NCBI GenBank assembly: GCA_019348475.1
Contig: JAHWJJ010000051.1
Span: forward strand, 1 to 14,363
Source of the DNA: Gemmatimonadota bacterium
GTDB lineage: Bacteria > Gemmatimonadota > Gemmatimonadetes > Longimicrobiales > Longimicrobiaceae
Length of the DNA stretch: 14,363 bases
Reading direction: 5' to 3'
Shown here: positions 13,748 through 14,363 of the stretch, in pieces
How positions within the stretch are numbered: position 1 is the stretch's first letter
How the letters are laid out: each line of letters opens with the position of its first letter
The notes under the pieces: model-generated
What the model was told of the DNA's origin: nothing
Databases searched by the model: none
Seen by the model: only the letters and a program-made list of their open reading frames with translations
Translations under genes and position numbers: made by a program

Positions 13748-14363
13748 CTACGGCGCTTCGGACGCCTCCCGCACACGGCTCAGCTGTCGGCCGTCGATGC
13801 GCACCCACCCCACGCGTCCTTCCGGATCGATGGTGAAGGTGAGAAAGCTCGTCCCCATGGAGGCGTCGGGCCAGCGGGCGCGGAACACGTCGTAATGCCA
13901 GTGCTCCATCTCCCCCGCCAGGGCGCCGCCGGCGGCCGCCACCAGCCGTCCCCCTTCCACCCGCACGGTCACGCTGCCGTACAGGCTGTCCGGGTCCGCG
14001 TAGCTGCCGGCGTACGCCTGCAGCGGCAGCGACGGCCGGGTCCCCTGCACCCGCCGCGATTCGCGGTCGCGACGGGCGGCGGCGGCACGGTCCTGCATGC
14101 CCTGGTACAGGGGCCGCAGCTCCGCGCTCCAGTCGCGCGCCGGCCCGCCCAGGTACGCATCGATGATGCGGTACATCAGCGCGTGGCGCAGCTCGGCCTG
14201 GTTCCTGTTGATGAACACCACCAGCCCCAGCCGTTCCTCGGGCACGATCGCCACCAGCGCGCTCATCCCGTCGATGCTCCCCGTGTGCATCGCCAGCTTG
14301 CGGCCTCTGTAGTCCGAAAGGAACCAGCCGAGGCCGTACGCCGTGAAGTTGGGCCGCGCCAGC
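13748..14363 (-). CDS. Serine hydrolase, beta-lactamase family (5' part beyond window)
   Basis: The frame enters from the window edge already open and ends at TAG 13748-13750, so only about 204 C-terminal residues are present; the SxxK and YxN catalytic motifs would be upstream. What is seen is the end of a class C beta-lactamase/penicillin-binding fold: YGLGWFLSD, then HTGSIDGMSALVAIVPEERLGLVVFINRN, where HTG is the third active-site motif equivalent to KTG. A second, beta-rich C-terminal domain follows (about LQAYAGSYADPDSLYGSVTVRVEGGRL to VGWVRIDGRQL), as in the DUF3471-type tail common in these proteins. Such enzymes are usually secreted or periplasmic esterases or peptidases rather than true antibiotic-resistance enzymes. 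An internal Met at 14288-14290 is not the start, since homologous sequence continues before it. Confidence 0.88.
   Translation of the reverse strand, partial: LARPNFTAYGLGWFLSDYRGRKLAMHTGSIDGMSALVAIVPEERLGLVVFINRNQAELRHALMYRIIDAYLGGPARDWSAELRPLYQGMQDRAAAARRDRESRRVQGTRPSLPLQAYAGSYADPDSLYGSVTVRVEGGRLVAAAGGALAGEMEHWHYDVFRARWPDASMGTSFLTFTIDPEGRVGWVRIDGRQLSRVREASEAP

Overview
The window is GC-rich bacterial chromosome (roughly 70% G+C by eye), and every gene I can support lies on the minus strand. Genes are dense and include a housekeeping tRNA synthetase. I see no phage, plasmid, transposase or CRISPR signal. The layout (pilM-pilN with minor pilins, small PilA-like pilins, and an NtrC-type two-component pair) together with the composition fits a Gram-negative-type chromosome, possibly Gemmatimonadota (Longimicrobium-like). 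That placement is an inference from general resemblance, not a search.

Read in the direction of transcription (right to left), the window contains: the C-terminal part of a serine beta-lactamase-family hydrolase (13748-14363); asnS (11907-13307); a small HD-domain hydrolase (10931-11500); a 59-residue membrane-anchored zinc-ribbon protein (10478-10657); a tightly overlapping regulatory operon of a 67-residue unknown protein, a membrane histidine kinase and a sigma-54 activator response regulator (10228 down to 7384); a repeat-rich intergenic stretch (6749-7383); a FimT/GspH-like pseudopilin (6266-6748); two tandem PilA-like pilins (5493-5864 and 4995-5369); a four-gene minor-pilin operon FimT-PilV-PilW-PilX-like (4713 down to 1733); and pilM followed by a truncated pilN (1566 down to 1).

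Right-hand genes apart, the window is a type IV pilus locus with its own regulator. The kinase/activator pair resembles PilS/PilR. A good -24/-12 (sigma-54) promoter match lies about 100 bp upstream of the first pilin gene, and a nested inverted repeat sits further upstream where an enhancer-binding protein would be expected. The pilins and minor pilins supply the fibre and its tip complex. PilM and PilN are the cytoplasmic/inner-membrane alignment platform, whose remaining genes (pilO, pilP, pilQ) presumably continue past base 1.

The non-coding DNA carries much structure: a 14-bp perfect inverted repeat over a candidate pilM promoter, a GC-rich hairpin between the two pilin genes, a 73-nt near-perfect intergenic hairpin, an approximately 85-bp repeat present in two opposite copies about 6 kb apart, and an interleaved pair of inverted repeats near 10.83 kb. 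I did not find a wholly new multi-gene system. The least explained items are the 67-residue protein fused by overlap to a kinase without a normal start codon, the minor pilin with a beta-solenoid-like tail, and the non-coding repeats.
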